From Zobellella iuensis (GTDB taxonomy: Bacteria > Pseudomonadota > Gammaproteobacteria > Enterobacterales > Aeromonadaceae): a DNA stretch of 64,000 nucleotides. The stretch spans positions 1-64,000 of the forward strand of contig NZ_JAERTZ010000013.1 in assembly GCF_016746085.1 (NCBI RefSeq), written 5' to 3'. Of the stretch, positions 39,250 through 49,467 are shown piece by piece (the first letter of the stretch is position 1; the number at the start of each line of letters is the position of its first letter). The translations under genes and the position numbers were made by a program. The notes beneath the pieces are model-generated. The model saw nothing but the letters and a program-made list of their open reading frames with translations. It was not told the DNA's origin and did not search any database.

Positions 39250-40077
39250 ATGGAACTGGTGGCGATACAGATGAATGCCGGGCCCGACTGGCCGGCCAAC
39301 AGAGCCCGGCTGGAAAAACTGCTGCAGCAATTGCCCCCGAGCCGGCCCCTGCTGGTGCAGTTGCCGGAAAATGCGGCGGTGTTCGGCGGCCGGGACGCGG
39401 CCCGGCAATGGGCCGAGCCACTGGGCGCGGGCCCGGTGCAGGAGCTCTTTTCCCGCTGGGCCCGTGAACTGGGGATCTGGCTGGTAGTGGGATCCATGCC
39501 GACCCGTATCGAGGGGAGCGACAAGCTGCATTCCACCTGCCTGGTCTATGATGATCGGGGCGAACGGGCGGCTCATTACCACAAGGTGCACCTGTTCGAC
39601 GTGGAGGTGGCCGACGGCCACGGGCGCTATCAGGAGTCGGCGACCTATGCCCCCGGCGACGCGCTGTGCGTTATCGACAGCCCGTTCGGCCGCCTGGGCC
39701 TGTCGATCTGTTATGATTTACGTTTTCCCGAGTTATATCGGGCCTTGCGGGAACGGGGGGCCGAGATCCTAATGGTGCCCGCCGCCTTTACCCGGGTCAC
39801 CGGCCAGGCCCACTGGCTGCCCTTGTTGCAGGCCCGGGCCATCGAGAACCAGTGTTACGTACTGGCTGCGGCACAATATGGTGATCATGGTGGCGGTCGG
39901 CAAACCTGGGGCCACTCCCTGATCCTCGACCCCTGGGGAGAACTCCAGGCCTGTTTGCCCAAGGGCGAGGGCTTGATTATTGCCCCGCTGGAGGCCGAGC
40001 GCCTGGCCCGCATCCGGAGCCAGATGCCGGTGGCCCAACATGCCCGCCTGACCGCGGTTTGGAGAGACAAAGCATGA
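39250..40077 (+). CDS. Nitrilase-superfamily amidase, Nit1/deaminated-glutathione amidase type
   Basis: A 275-residue C-N hydrolase. The Glu-Lys-Cys triad appears as E in [11 protein letters not shown] in [13 protein letters not shown], and C in [24 protein letters not shown] and [10 protein letters not shown] are typical of Nit1/Nit2, which clear deaminated glutathione formed by transaminase side reactions. AAGGAG lies 7 bp before the ATG and the gene follows yhdP by 3 bp. Its stop overlaps tldD (ATGA). Substrate is inferred from family only. Confidence 0.83.
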   Translation: MELVAIQMNAGPDWPANRARLEKLLQQLPPSRPLLVQLPENAAVFGGRDAARQWAEPLGAGPVQELFSRWARELGIWLVVGSMPTRIEGSDKLHSTCLVYDDRGERAAHYHKVHLFDVEVADGHGRYQESATYAPGDALCVIDSPFGRLGLSICYDLRFPELYRALRERGAEILMVPAAFTRVTGQAHWLPLLQARAIENQCYVLAAAQYGDHGGGRQTWGHSLILDPWGELQACLPKGEGLIIAPLEAERLARIRSQMPVAQHARLTAVWRDKA

Positions 40078-41519
40078 GTATTGAACAGATTAACCGCAGC
40101 CTGCTGGCCCCGAATGAACTGGATATGGCCCTGCTGGATGCCCAGCTGGCCCGGCTGTGCCGGCACCAGATCGACTTTGCCGACCTCTATTTCCAGAACA
40201 GTGTGCACGAGTCCTGGGTGCTGGAGGACGGCATCGTCAAGGATGGCAGCTACAACATAGAGCAGGGCGTGGGGGTGCGGGCCGTCAGCGGCGAGAAGAC
40301 CGGTTTTGCCTATTCCGATGAACTGACGGCCTCGGCGCTGGATCAGGCGGTAAGCGCCGCGCGCGGTATTGCCGAGCGGGGTGGCGACGGCCGTTTCCAG
40401 ATTGGCCGCGAGCAGCCGGTGCAGGCCCGTTACCTGGGGCTGAACCCCCTCGACAGCCTGGGGCGGGAGCAGAAAATTGCCCTGTTGCAGCAGATGGATG
40501 CCTTCGCCCGTAGCCTGGATCCGGCGGTGACTCAGGTGATCGCTTCCATTTCCGGGGTCTACGAGGAAATCCTGGTGCTGGCGACCGACGGTACTCTGGC
40601 GACCGATTTGCGGCCCCTGGTGCGGCTGAACTGCTCGGTGTTGGCGGAACGCAACGGCCGACGCGAGCGGGGAGGCAGTGGCGGCGGCGGCCGGGTCGGT
40701 TACGACTATTTCCTGGAGGAGGTGGACGGTCAGCCGAGGGCCCTGGGCTATGTGAAGGAGGCGGTGCGCCAGGCGCTGGTCAACCTGGAGGCGGTCGACG
40801 CCCCCGCCGGCACCATGCCGGTGGTGCTGGGCGCCGGCTGGCCCGGGGTGCTGCTGCACGAGGCGGTGGGCCACGGCCTGGAAGGGGATTTCAACCGCAA
40901 GGGGTCTTCCGCCTATGCCGGCCGCATCGGCGAGCAGGTGGCTTCCAGCCTGTGCACCATAGTGGATGACGGTACCCTGGCCAACCGGCGCGGCTCGCTC
41001 TCCATCGATGACGAGGGCACCGCCAGCGGCTACAACGTGCTGATCGAGAACGGCATTCTCAAGGGCTATATGCAGGACAAGCTCAATGCCCGGCTGATGC
41101 AGATGGCGCCGACCGGTAACGGCCGGCGCGAATCCTATGCCCACCTGCCGATGCCGCGTATGACCAATACCTACATGCTGCCCGGCGACACGCCGCCGGA
41201 GGAGATCATCCGCAGCGTGAAGAAGGGCATCTATGCGCCCAATTTCGGTGGCGGCCAGGTGGACATCACCTCCGGGCGCTTCGTGTTTTCGGCCTCCGAA
41301 GCCTATCTGATCGAAGACGGCAAGCTGACCGCCCCGCTCAAGGGCGCGACCCTGATCGGCAACGGCCCCGAGGCCATGAGCCAGGTGTCCATGGTGGGCA
41401 ATGATCTGGCCCTGGATACCGGGGTCGGGGTCTGCGGCAAGGATGGCCAGAGCGTGCCGGTGGGGGTGGGGCAGCCGACCCTCAAGCTGGACCGGATGAC
41501 CGTCGGGGGCACCCAGTAG
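40074..41519 (+). CDS. tldD: Metalloprotease TldD
   Basis: Zinc protease subunit, 481 residues as in E. coli, which acts with PmbA/TldE in maturing secreted peptides (microcin B17) and degrading antitoxin CcdA. The HExxxH motif is H262-E-A-V-G-H267 in [13 protein letters not shown]. The glycine-rich [14 protein letters not shown] and the closing STGxxx-like [20 protein letters not shown] are typical. It starts within the nitrilase stop codon. Its partner pmbA is only about 1 kb downstream, whereas in E. coli the two genes are far apart. Confidence 0.95.
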   Translation: MSIEQINRSLLAPNELDMALLDAQLARLCRHQIDFADLYFQNSVHESWVLEDGIVKDGSYNIEQGVGVRAVSGEKTGFAYSDELTASALDQAVSAARGIAERGGDGRFQIGREQPVQARYLGLNPLDSLGREQKIALLQQMDAFARSLDPAVTQVIASISGVYEEILVLATDGTLATDLRPLVRLNCSVLAERNGRRERGGSGGGGRVGYDYFLEEVDGQPRALGYVKEAVRQALVNLEAVDAPAGTMPVVLGAGWPGVLLHEAVGHGLEGDFNRKGSSAYAGRIGEQVASSLCTIVDDGTLANRRGSLSIDDEGTASGYNVLIENGILKGYMQDKLNARLMQMAPTGNGRRESYAHLPMPRMTNTYMLPGDTPPEEIIRSVKKGIYAPNFGGGQVDITSGRFVFSASEAYLIEDGKLTAPLKGATLIGNGPEAMSQVSMVGNDLALDTGVGVCGKDGQSVPVGVGQPTLKLDRMTVGGTQ

Positions 41520-41597
41520 CAAGGTTGGTCAATTATTAACCTTCAGTGAAAAGCTTTTTTCTGTGCGATTGGGGCAGGGACCAGGGTCTAATCATTG

Positions 41598-41615
41598 TTG
41601 CCGCAGTTGCGGCAA
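41598..41615 (+). promoter_or_regulatory. Perfect palindrome in the leader of the small secreted-peptide gene
   Basis: TTGCCGCA (41598-41605), GT, then TGCGGCAA (41608-41615). It ends 5 nt before the Shine-Dalgarno GGAGG (41621-41625). It could be a protein operator or an RNA hairpin; a -10-like TCTAAT lies just upstream at 41587-41592. Confidence 0.45.
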
Positions 41616-41633
41616 TCTCTGGAGGCGATAAAG

Positions 41634-41825
41634 ATGAAAACCTTGCTATCGATAGCCTTTGCCTCTGTCCTTGGGTTGATGTTGATGCCGGCGCAAGCCG
41701 GAACAGTGCTGGATATGCAGCAGCCCGTAGTGCAGGAAATGGCAACAAGGGGCGACGGTGTAGATAACCGTGAATGTGCAGTACAGAAACGAATGGGCAA
41801 AAAACCGGCGGATATGTGTTTCTAA
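41634..41825 (+). CDS. Small secreted protein of unknown function (63 residues)
   Basis: Not recognised. The precursor has a clear signal peptide (lysine at 2, hydrophobic core LLSIAFASVLGLMLM, cleavage site AQA-GT after residue 22). The mature peptide would be about 41 residues, with two cysteines (C48, C62), an RGD triplet (39-41) and a basic patch (QKRMGKK). A strong GGAGG lies 8 bp before the ATG, a palindrome precedes it, and a terminator follows the stop. These signals make it a credible gene despite its size. It lies between tldD and darP, close to both halves of the TldD/E protease. A disulfide between the two cysteines is possible in the periplasm. Confidence 0.65.
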   Translation: MKTLLSIAFASVLGLMLMPAQAGTVLDMQQPVVQEMATRGDGVDNRECAVQKRMGKKPADMCF

Positions 41826-41850
41826 GTGCCGGCTTGGCCCCATAGATCAC

Positions 41851-41872
41851 AACGGGAGCCGAGGCTCCCGTT
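41851..41872. terminator. Hairpin between the small-peptide gene and darP
   Basis: AACGGGAGC pairs with GCTCCCGTT around a CGAG loop, in the 54-bp gap between the two convergent stop codons. The T content after it is modest, so it is a moderate bidirectional terminator. Confidence 0.7.
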
Positions 41873-41879
41873 GTGCTGT

Positions 41880-42401
41880 TCAGGGTTCCAGATGCTGCTT
41901 CAGGTACTGGAACAGCTCCCGGTAGGCTGTGGGCGGCAAGTTGGCGGCCAGCTCCTTGCGGCCCTGGCGGGCCAGCTGCCGTAGCTTCTGCCGATCCAGC
42001 TCCCGGTATTCCGCTAGCAGGGCGTCCACGCCCTTGTCCCCTTCCCTGATTAGCCGGTCCCGCCACAGCTCCAGCTTGTGGAAATGGGCATTGGCCACCG
42101 CGCTCTTGTGGTCGAAGGCGGCCAGCGCCTCCTGGATGGCGGACACGTCCCGGCTGCGCATCAGCTTGCCGATGAATTGCAGGTGCCGGCGCAAGGCTTC
42201 CCGCTTGTTGCCGAGTTTGTGCGCCAGGGCGATGGCATCCTGCAGTTCTTCATCCAGGGGCACCTTGGCCAACTCGCTGGGTTTGAGCCTGACCAGGGAC
42301 TCACCCAGCTGTTGCAGGGCATGGCTCTCCCGTTTCATCTCGCTCTTGCTGACCCATTCGATCTCATCATCGTGCTCGGGGTGCTCATCATGGTGGCGCA
42401 T
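41880..42401 (-). CDS. darP: Ribosome biogenesis factor DarP (YjgA)
   Basis: A 173-residue highly helical, charged protein that associates with 50S precursors and promotes late 23S folding. The DDEIEWVSKSEMKRE opening, LGESLVRLKPSELAKVPLDE and RHLQFIGKLMRS are the conserved YjgA sequences. It is divergent from pmbA, the same neighbour it has in E. coli, which supports the assignment. Confidence 0.93.
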   Translation of the reverse strand: MRHHDEHPEHDDEIEWVSKSEMKRESHALQQLGESLVRLKPSELAKVPLDEELQDAIALAHKLGNKREALRRHLQFIGKLMRSRDVSAIQEALAAFDHKSAVANAHFHKLELWRDRLIREGDKGVDALLAEYRELDRQKLRQLARQGRKELAANLPPTAYRELFQYLKQHLEP

Positions 42402-42470
42402 AGCTTTTCCGTTTCAACAAAGATTTACATATATAGTACCAGCTTCTCCCAAGGGGCGCAGGGGTCTGTT

Positions 42471-43844
42471 ATGCTAACTCCAAACAGAGCCAGCGATGCC
42501 ATTATGACCCCAGCAGAAATTCAGATCGAACAGCGCCAGCTTGAGCTGGCGGTAGAACAAGCCCTGGACAGCGCCAAGCGGCTGGGTGCCGAGGCGGCGG
42601 AAGTGTCCATCAGCAAGCAAACCGGCCTGTCGGTGAACACCCGCAACGGCGAACTGGAAAACATCGAGTTCAATAAGGATGGCGCCCTCGGTATTGCCGT
42701 CTACCGGGAGGGACGCAAGGGCTCGGCCTCGACCTCGGATCTGCGCCCCGATGCCATCGCCCGCACCGTGGCGGCGGCGCTGGATATCTCCCGTTATACT
42801 ACGGTCGATCCTTTCGCCGGTATCGCCGAGGCCGCCGAACTGGCCTGGGATGCGCCCGAGCTGGGATTGTGTTTTCCCCAGCCATTGGAACCGGCGGACG
42901 GCATCGAGCTGGCGCTGCGTTGCGAGCAGCATACCCAGGGCCGGGATCCGCGCATCAAGCAGTCGGACGGCGCCAGCTTTTCCAGCAACCTGGGTATCAA
43001 GGTCTATGGCAACAGCCACGGCTTTATCAAGGGCTATGCGGGCACCCGCTTCGGGTTGAGCTGTGTGCTGATCGGCGAGCAGGACGGTGACATGCAGCGG
43101 GAGTACGGCTATACCTCGGCACGCAGTTTCGCGGATCTCTGGACACCCGAGCGGGTGGCCGACGAGGCCGTCAGCCGTACCCTGGGCCGCCTCGGTGGCC
43201 GCAAGATAGGCACCACCCGGGCGCCGGTGCTGTTTCATCCGGATGTGGCCGCGGGCCTGTTCGGCCACCTGGTGATGGCGATCAGCGGTGGCAACCTGTA
43301 CCGGCAGTCCTCCTTCCTGCTCGATGCCCTGGGCAGCCGGGTCTTCCCGGACTGGCTCAGCATCCATGAACAGCCGCACCTGGACAAGGGCCTGGCCAGT
43401 GCGCCTTTCGACAACGAGGGGGTGCGTACCCACGAGCGCCATATCATCGAGGGGGGCGATCTCAAGAGCTACCTGCTGACCAGCTACTCGGCGCGCAAAC
43501 TGGGGTTGCCGCTGACCGGCCATGCCGGCGGCATTCACAACTGGCAAATCTCCAGCAGCGGCCACGATCTGGCAGCCTTGCTGAAGATGATGGGCACCGG
43601 CCTGCTGGTGACCGAGATGATGGGCCAGGGGGTGAACATCGTCACCGGCGACTATTCCCGCGGTGCCGCCGGTTTTTGGGTGGAAAACGGCGAAATCGCC
43701 TACCCGGTGGAAGAGATCACCATCGCCGGCAACCTGAAGCAGATGTTCGCCGGCATCCAGGCCATCGGCACCGACGTGGAAACCCGCTCCAGCCTGCAGA
43801 CCGGCTCGGTGCTGATCGACAACATGAAGATAGCAGGGCAATAA
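42471..43844 (+). CDS. pmbA: Metalloprotease PmbA / TldE
   Basis: Partner of TldD in the heterodimeric TldD/E protease; this subunit lacks the zinc motif. The 457-residue protein carries NTRNGELENIEFNKDGALGI, KGSASTSDLRPDAIARTV, LTGHAGGIHNWQI and GDYSRGAAGFWVENGEI, all close to E. coli PmbA (450 residues). The ATG at 42471 has AGGGG 6 bp upstream; an in-frame ATG at 42504 has no ribosome-binding site. The gene ends at the first copy of the composite repeat. Confidence 0.95.
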   Translation: MLTPNRASDAIMTPAEIQIEQRQLELAVEQALDSAKRLGAEAAEVSISKQTGLSVNTRNGELENIEFNKDGALGIAVYREGRKGSASTSDLRPDAIARTVAAALDISRYTTVDPFAGIAEAAELAWDAPELGLCFPQPLEPADGIELALRCEQHTQGRDPRIKQSDGASFSSNLGIKVYGNSHGFIKGYAGTRFGLSCVLIGEQDGDMQREYGYTSARSFADLWTPERVADEAVSRTLGRLGGRKIGTTRAPVLFHPDVAAGLFGHLVMAISGGNLYRQSSFLLDALGSRVFPDWLSIHEQPHLDKGLASAPFDNEGVRTHERHIIEGGDLKSYLLTSYSARKLGLPLTGHAGGIHNWQISSSGHDLAALLKMMGTGLLVTEMMGQGVNIVTGDYSRGAAGFWVENGEIAYPVEEITIAGNLKQMFAGIQAIGTDVETRSSLQTGSVLIDNMKIAGQ

Positions 43845-43847
43845 AGA

Positions 43848-43958
43848 AAGCCGGAAGCGTGAAGCTGGAAGCTATAAGAAAGGGCCGCCTATGCGGCCTT
43901 TTCTCGTCTATGGCCGAGGCGGCAGCCTTAAGGCTTCCAGCTTCCAGCTTCCGGCTTC
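43848..43958. repeat. Composite repeat copy 1: inverted heptad repeats around a terminator
   Basis: Left arm 43848-43873 reads AAGCCGGAAGC then GAAGCTGGAAGCT. Right arm 43932-43958 is its near-perfect inverse, GGCTTCC AGCTTCC AGCTTCC GGCTTC. The arms are built from 7-bp units (GGAAGCT or AGCTTCC). The terminator at 43879-43902 lies between them. The whole sits between the convergent pmbA and mgtE stop codons. A second copy of the same design is at 56757-56915. Confidence 0.8.
43879..43904. terminator. Intrinsic terminator inside composite repeat copy 1
   Basis: AAAGGGCCGC (43879-43888) pairs with GCGGCCTTTT (43893-43902), one G-U pair, loop CTAT, followed by CT. It serves pmbA on the plus strand and, read in reverse, mgtE. 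Confidence 0.8.
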
Positions 43959-45318
43959 AGTTCAGCAGGATCAGCGTCGCCAGGCCGAGGAAGGACAGCA
44001 GGCCGACGATGTCGGTGATGGTGGTCAGTGCCATGGAGCCGGCCAGGGCCGGGTCTATGTTGAGCTTGCGCATGCCCAGGGGGATCATGGCGCCGGCCAT
44101 GCCGGCCACCGACAGGTTGATAAACATGGCCGCGGCGATCACCAGGCCGATCTCCCAGCTGCCTTTCCACAGGCTGACCACCACCGCGATCATCAGCGCC
44201 CACAGCATGCCGTTGATCAGACCCACCAGGGCTTCCTTGGTCAGCAGCCAGCGGGCGTTGCTGTCGCCGATATGGCCCACCGCCATGCCACGGATCACCA
44301 GCGCCAGGGTCTGGTTGCCGGCGATGCCGCCCATGGACGGCACTATGGTCATCAGTATGGCCAGGGTGGCCAGCTGGTCCAGGGTGGCTTCGAACATATT
44401 GGACACGCTGGCGGCGGCCAGGGCGGCGCCCAGGTTGACGGTCAGCCAGATAGAGCGGCGGCGGGCGCTGGTCAGCACCGGCGCGAAGGTGTCCTCGTCG
44501 TCGGCCATCTTGGCCATGCCCATCATGGAGTGCTCGCCCTCCTCCCGGATGATGTCGACCACGTCATCTATGGTGATCCGGCCCAGCAGGCGGCCTTCCT
44601 CGTCCACCACCGGCGCCGACAGCCAGTCGTGGCGTTCGAACAGGTTGGCCACCTCGGTGTCGGACATGGTCAGTGGAATGGCTTCCACATTGGTATCCAT
44701 GGCTTCCGCCACCGTGGCGGTGGGCGCCTGCACCACCAGGCTGGCCAGCGAGATATCCCCCAGCAGGCGGTTATGCTGATCCACCACGTAGAGGGTATCG
44801 GTGCCTTCGGGCAGCTCGCTGTGGCGACGCAGGTAGCGCAGCACCACGTCGATGGTGACGTCCGGGCGCAGGGTGATGAACTCGGTGTTCATCAGCGAGC
44901 CGGCGGTGTCTTCCGCATAGGACAGGGCCTGCTCGGCCCGCTGCCGGTCCTGCTCGTCCATCCGGGTCAGTACCTGGTTGAACAGCTGCTCGGGCAGATC
45001 CCGCAGCACATAGGCCAGGTCGTCCGACTCCATGTCTTCCAGGGCGATGGCCAGCTTGTCCGGGTCCATCAGCCGGATGATGCCGTCCCGCACCTCTTCC
45101 GACAGCTCCTCCAGGATTTCGCCGTAGTCGTCGGGATCGATCAGCTGCCACAGCACCTTGCGGCTGGGCGAGGGGGAGGATTCGAGCAGCCAGGCCACGT
45201 CGCCCGGGCGCATCTGCTGCAGCATGCGCCGCACGTGCACGAACATGCCGCTGTTCAGGGCCTGGGTGATGCTGTCCAGCTGATCCGGCGTCCTGGGTTG
45301 GTCTAATGGCTCGGTCAT
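43957..45318 (-). CDS. mgtE: Magnesium transporter MgtE
   Basis: A 453-residue Mg2+ channel. Order of parts: N-terminal helical MgtE_N domain (about 15-130; PEQLFNQVLTRMDEQDRQRA), two CBS domains that sense Mg2+ (about 135-260; STP-like LMNTEFITLRPDVTIDVVLR and DDVVDIIREEGEHSMM), a connecting helix, and five membrane helices (about 290-453; GGIAGNQTLALVIRG). GGAG lies 6 bp upstream of the ATG at 45318; the ORF runs back to 45447 but that part lies inside ptsO in another frame. It follows ptsO by 34 bp and probably shares its transcript. Confidence 0.93.
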   Translation of the reverse strand: MTEPLDQPRTPDQLDSITQALNSGMFVHVRRMLQQMRPGDVAWLLESSPSPSRKVLWQLIDPDDYGEILEELSEEVRDGIIRLMDPDKLAIALEDMESDDLAYVLRDLPEQLFNQVLTRMDEQDRQRAEQALSYAEDTAGSLMNTEFITLRPDVTIDVVLRYLRRHSELPEGTDTLYVVDQHNRLLGDISLASLVVQAPTATVAEAMDTNVEAIPLTMSDTEVANLFERHDWLSAPVVDEEGRLLGRITIDDVVDIIREEGEHSMMGMAKMADDEDTFAPVLTSARRRSIWLTVNLGAALAAASVSNMFEATLDQLATLAILMTIVPSMGGIAGNQTLALVIRGMAVGHIGDSNARWLLTKEALVGLINGMLWALMIAVVVSLWKGSWEIGLVIAAAMFINLSVAGMAGAMIPLGMRKLNIDPALAGSMALTTITDIVGLLSFLGLATLILLN

Positions 45319-45352
45319 CCGGGCTCCGGGTCGAGGAACGGGGGAGAGTGTC

Positions 45353-45628
45353 TTATTCCGATTCGTTGAAACGGTCGGCCACCAGCCGGGCCACGGCCGC
45401 CATGGCCGCTTCCGCGTCCGGGCCTTCGGCCACCACGCGAATGGCATGGCCTTGCGCGGTTTCCAGCATCAACAGGCCCATCACGCTGTTGGCCGGGGCC
45501 TGCTTTTCCTGGTTGCACACGGTGACGGTAGCATCGAATTGTTGCGTCAGTTGGACCAGTTGGATGGCGGCCCGGGCGTGCAGGCCCAGTTTATTGACGA
45601 TTTCCAGGTCCCGTTCAATTTTCGGCAT
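45353..45628 (-). CDS. ptsO: Nitrogen-PTS phosphocarrier NPr
   Basis: HPr-like phosphocarrier of 91 residues that passes phosphate from EI-Ntr to EIIA-Ntr. The phosphorylated histidine is H17 in [10 protein letters not shown], and the regulatory-site region is [15 protein letters not shown]. It overlaps the end of rapZ by 14 bp, as is usual in the rpoN cluster. Confidence 0.93.
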   Translation of the reverse strand: MPKIERDLEIVNKLGLHARAAIQLVQLTQQFDATVTVCNQEKQAPANSVMGLLMLETAQGHAIRVVAEGPDAEAAMAAVARLVADRFNESE

Positions 45629-46481
45629 TGCGTTTTTCCAGTGTTCGGTGGCGAAGTTGCACGCTTTTCCCCATCTGCCGGAACACCCGGGCCAGTTGCT
45701 CGGCGAGAAACACGGAGCGGTGCTGGCCGCCGGTGCAGCCGATGGCCACGGTGACGTAGCTGCGGTTGTTGCGTTCCAGATGCGGCATCCAGGTGATCAG
45801 CAGGTTTTCTATCTGCCAGAGGTATTTCATCACCTCCGGCTGGCCGGCCAGGTAGTCGGCCACCGGCTCGTCGCGGCCGGTGAAGGGACGCAGCTCGGCA
45901 ATCCAGTGGGGATTGGGCAGGAAGCGGGCGTCGAACACGAAGTCGGCATCCTTGGACACCCCGTACTTGTAGCCGAAGGACTCGAACACCCAGTTCAGTT
46001 CCCGCTCCTTCTTGCCGAGGATGCGCTCGCGGATGATCTCGCTCAGATCGTGGATGCTGAGGCTGGAGGTGTCGATGCGCAGGTCGGCATCCGAGGACAG
46101 GGGCGCCAGCAGGTGGGTTTCTTCCCGAATGGCTTCATCCAGGGTCAGGCTGTGGCGGGACAGGGGATGCAGCCGGCGGGTGTCGCCGAAGCGGCGGATC
46201 AGCGCGGCGTTGTCGGCATCGATAAAGATGCTGGACAGGCTGACACCTTCCATGGCCCTGACTTCGGCCAGGCAGGCTTCCAGCTTGTCGGGGCTGTCGG
46301 GCAGGTTGCGCACGTCTATGCTGACCGCCACCTCGCCGGGCCTGTGGCGGCGCATCTGTACCAGGTCGGGCAGCAGCTCGACCGGCAGGTTGTCGACACA
46401 GTAATAGCCCAGGTCCTCGAGTACCCGCAGGGCGACCGTTTTTCCCGATCCGGAGCGACCACTGACGATGACCAGCTGCAT
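45615..46481 (-). CDS. rapZ: RNase adapter protein RapZ
   Basis: A 288-residue nucleotide-binding protein which in enterics presents the GlmZ small RNA to RNase E and senses glucosamine-6-phosphate. Walker A is GRSGSGKT at residues 8-15; the C-terminal domain carries [17 protein letters not shown] and [16 protein letters not shown]. It lies between ptsN (10-bp gap) and ptsO. No GlmY/GlmZ gene is seen in this window. Confidence 0.95.
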   Translation of the reverse strand: MQLVIVSGRSGSGKTVALRVLEDLGYYCVDNLPVELLPDLVQMRRHRPGEVAVSIDVRNLPDSPDKLEACLAEVRAMEGVSLSSIFIDADNAALIRRFGDTRRLHPLSRHSLTLDEAIREETHLLAPLSSDADLRIDTSSLSIHDLSEIIRERILGKKERELNWVFESFGYKYGVSKDADFVFDARFLPNPHWIAELRPFTGRDEPVADYLAGQPEVMKYLWQIENLLITWMPHLERNNRSYVTVAIGCTGGQHRSVFLAEQLARVFRQMGKSVQLRHRTLEKRNAEN

Positions 46482-46491
46482 CTTGCTTTCC

Positions 46492-46938
46492 TCAGGCTGA
46501 AATCATGATGTGATAGAGTTCGTCATCGCTGCCGGCCTGACGCAACTGCTTGCATACCTGCTTGTTGCTGAGCTTTTCGGCAATCAATGACAGCGTCTTG
46601 AGATGCTGTTTGCACTCCTGTTCCGGCACCAGCAGGGCAAAGACCAGGCCGACCGGCTGGTGGTCGATGGCATCGAATTCCACCGGTTCGGCGAAGGTGA
46701 GTAAGACGGCGGTCGCCTTGTTGTCATTGCTGATACGGCCATGGGGGATGGCGATACCGTTGCCGATGCCGGTGCTGCCCATTTTTTCCCGGGCCAGCAG
46801 GCAGTCGAACAGTTGTTGGCTGCTGATGTTGAGGTGTTGCGCGGCCAGCTCACTGATGATTTCCAGGGCTCGTTTCTTGCTCGTGCAGGGAACTGCACTG
46901 CGGGTGCAGTCCCTGCTCAGTATGTCGGCGACTTCCAT
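46492..46938 (-). CDS. ptsN: Nitrogen-PTS EIIA component PtsN
   Basis: A 148-residue EIIA-Ntr protein; H66 in GIAIPHGRI is the phosphorylation site. It integrates nitrogen and potassium signals in E. coli. It starts 2 bp after hpf and belongs to the rpoN cluster. Confidence 0.94.
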   Translation of the reverse strand: MEVADILSRDCTRSAVPCTSKKRALEIISELAAQHLNISSQQLFDCLLAREKMGSTGIGNGIAIPHGRISNDNKATAVLLTFAEPVEFDAIDHQPVGLVFALLVPEQECKQHLKTLSLIAEKLSNKQVCKQLRQAGSDDELYHIMISA

Positions 46939-46940
46939 GG

Positions 46941-47228
46941 TTATTTTTGCTTGAGTTTCTCTTTGTGTTTGATGATCTGGCGATCCAGCTTGTCGATCAA
47001 GCCGTCGATGGCCGCGTACATGTCTTCATGCTGCGAATTGGCGAACACTTCGCCCCCGCTGACGTTCAGCTTGGCTTCGGCGATTTGTTGCAGTTTTTCC
47101 ACGTTAAGGATGACGTGCGCATTGGTGATATGATCGAAGTGACGCTCCAGCTTGGAAAATTTGCTGTTCACATAGTCACGCAATGAATCGGTGATTTCTA
47201 CATGGTGTCCAGTCAGGTTTATTTGCAT
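46941..47228 (-). CDS. hpf: Short ribosome hibernation promoting factor
   Basis: A 95-residue protein that binds the 30S decoding centre and favours 100S dimers in stationary phase. HVEITDSLRDYVNSKFSKLE and EDMYAAIDGLIDKLDRQ are conserved with E. coli Hpf. The short length (no dimerisation tail) is the gammaproteobacterial form. It follows rpoN by 23 bp. Confidence 0.94.
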   Translation of the reverse strand: MQINLTGHHVEITDSLRDYVNSKFSKLERHFDHITNAHVILNVEKLQQIAEAKLNVSGGEVFANSQHEDMYAAIDGLIDKLDRQIIKHKEKLKQK

Positions 47229-47251
47229 AACGTCTTCCTTCTTGGTCTGCC

Positions 47252-48685
47252 TTAAACCAGGCGTTTACGCTGATTGGAAGGGGGAATGGCCAGCGACTCC
47301 CTGTACTTGGCGATGGTACGCCTGGCCACCTGTATCCCCTGTTCGGCCAGCAGTTGGGCGATTTTGCTGTCGCTCAGCGGCTTGGCCGGGTTTTCCGCAC
47401 CGACCAGTTTCTTGATCAGGGCGCGAATTGCCGTCGAAGAGCATTCACCGCCGTCATCGGTCCCCACATGGCTGGAGAAGAAATACTTCAGCTCGAACAC
47501 CCCCCGGGGCGTGTGCAGAAACTTCTGGGTGGTGACCCGCGAGATGGTGGACTCGTGCATTTCCACCGCCTCGGCCACGTGATTCAGCACCATGGGCTTC
47601 ATGGCCTCTTCGCCATACTCAAAGAATGCCTGTTGTTGCTCGACAATACAATTGGCAACCTTGAGCAGGGTATCATTTCGGCTTTCCAGACTCTTGAGAA
47701 ACCACTTGGCGTCCTGCAAATGGTTGCGGATAAACTGGCCGTCTTCGCTGTTCCTGGGCTGACGGGCCATGGCGGCGTAGGTCTGATTCAGCTTGACCTT
47801 GGGCATGGCTTCCGGGTTCAGCTCCGCCACCCAGGTGCCCTGGCGTTTGGTCACCACCACATCGGGGATCACATACTCGGAACTGCTCTGGAGTACGCTG
47901 TTGCCGGGTCTGGGCTCCAGCTGCTGGATCAGGGCCAGCACCTCCCTGAGCTCCTCTTCCTTCAGCTTGGCCTTGCGCTGCAGGGTGCGGTAGTCTCGAT
48001 TGCCGAGCAGGTCCATATGCTGGGCGATGACGGCACGGGCCTCGTTCAGCCAGGGGGTCTCGGCGGGGAACTGTTCCAGCTGAATGCGCAGGCATTCCTG
48101 TACGCTGCGGGCGGCGACCCCGATGGGATCGAAGTGTTGAATCCGTTTCAGTACCGCTTCCACCTCGTCCGCTTCTATCTCCAGCTCGTCACCGGCCACC
48201 GCCTCGAGGATGTCGTCGATATCTATGGTCAGATAGCCGGCATCGTCGATGGCATCGATGATGGCCAGGGCGATGGCCTGATCGGTATCGCTGAAGGGGG
48301 TGAGGCGCATCTGCCATAACAGATAGTCCTGCAGGGTTTCGGTGGTTTCCCCTTGGTAGACGGTGTCTTCGGCGCCATCCGGCAGGCCGCCGCCGGCGCC
48401 GGATGAGGCGGTATAGACATCATCCCAGTTGGTGTCCATGGGTAATTCGTCGGACAGCTGGTTCTGCTCCATGGCGGTGTCGGCCGCCATCTGCTCTTCG
48501 TGGCGGGGCTCGGCCACGTCGATGGTTTCCGGCTCTTCCTGCTCCAGTAACGGATTGCTTTCCAGGGCTTGCTGGATCTCCTGCTGCAGTTCCAGGCTGG
48601 ACAGCTGCAACAGGCGTATGGCCTGCTGCAGCTGGGGCGTCATGGTCAGCTGCTGACCCAGGCGTAACTGAAGAGTTGGCTTCAT
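47252..48685 (-). CDS. rpoN: RNA polymerase sigma-54 factor
   Basis: Sigma-54, 477 residues. Region I ([19 protein letters not shown]), an acidic region II (about 60-110), the core-binding region III, the DNA-binding helix-turn-helix ([19 protein letters not shown]) and the C-terminal RpoN box [10 protein letters not shown] are all present. It lies between lptB and hpf in the conserved order. Confidence 0.97.
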   Translation of the reverse strand: MKPTLQLRLGQQLTMTPQLQQAIRLLQLSSLELQQEIQQALESNPLLEQEEPETIDVAEPRHEEQMAADTAMEQNQLSDELPMDTNWDDVYTASSGAGGGLPDGAEDTVYQGETTETLQDYLLWQMRLTPFSDTDQAIALAIIDAIDDAGYLTIDIDDILEAVAGDELEIEADEVEAVLKRIQHFDPIGVAARSVQECLRIQLEQFPAETPWLNEARAVIAQHMDLLGNRDYRTLQRKAKLKEEELREVLALIQQLEPRPGNSVLQSSSEYVIPDVVVTKRQGTWVAELNPEAMPKVKLNQTYAAMARQPRNSEDGQFIRNHLQDAKWFLKSLESRNDTLLKVANCIVEQQQAFFEYGEEAMKPMVLNHVAEAVEMHESTISRVTTQKFLHTPRGVFELKYFFSSHVGTDDGGECSSTAIRALIKKLVGAENPAKPLSDSKIAQLLAEQGIQVARRTIAKYRESLAIPPSNQRKRLV

Positions 48686-48738
48686 CTGTTCAAAAAGTCC
48701 TTCTATATCAACCGCATAATATACTGTTGCGGGCCTGC

Positions 48739-49464
<726 letters not shown>

Positions 49465-49467
49465 GGC

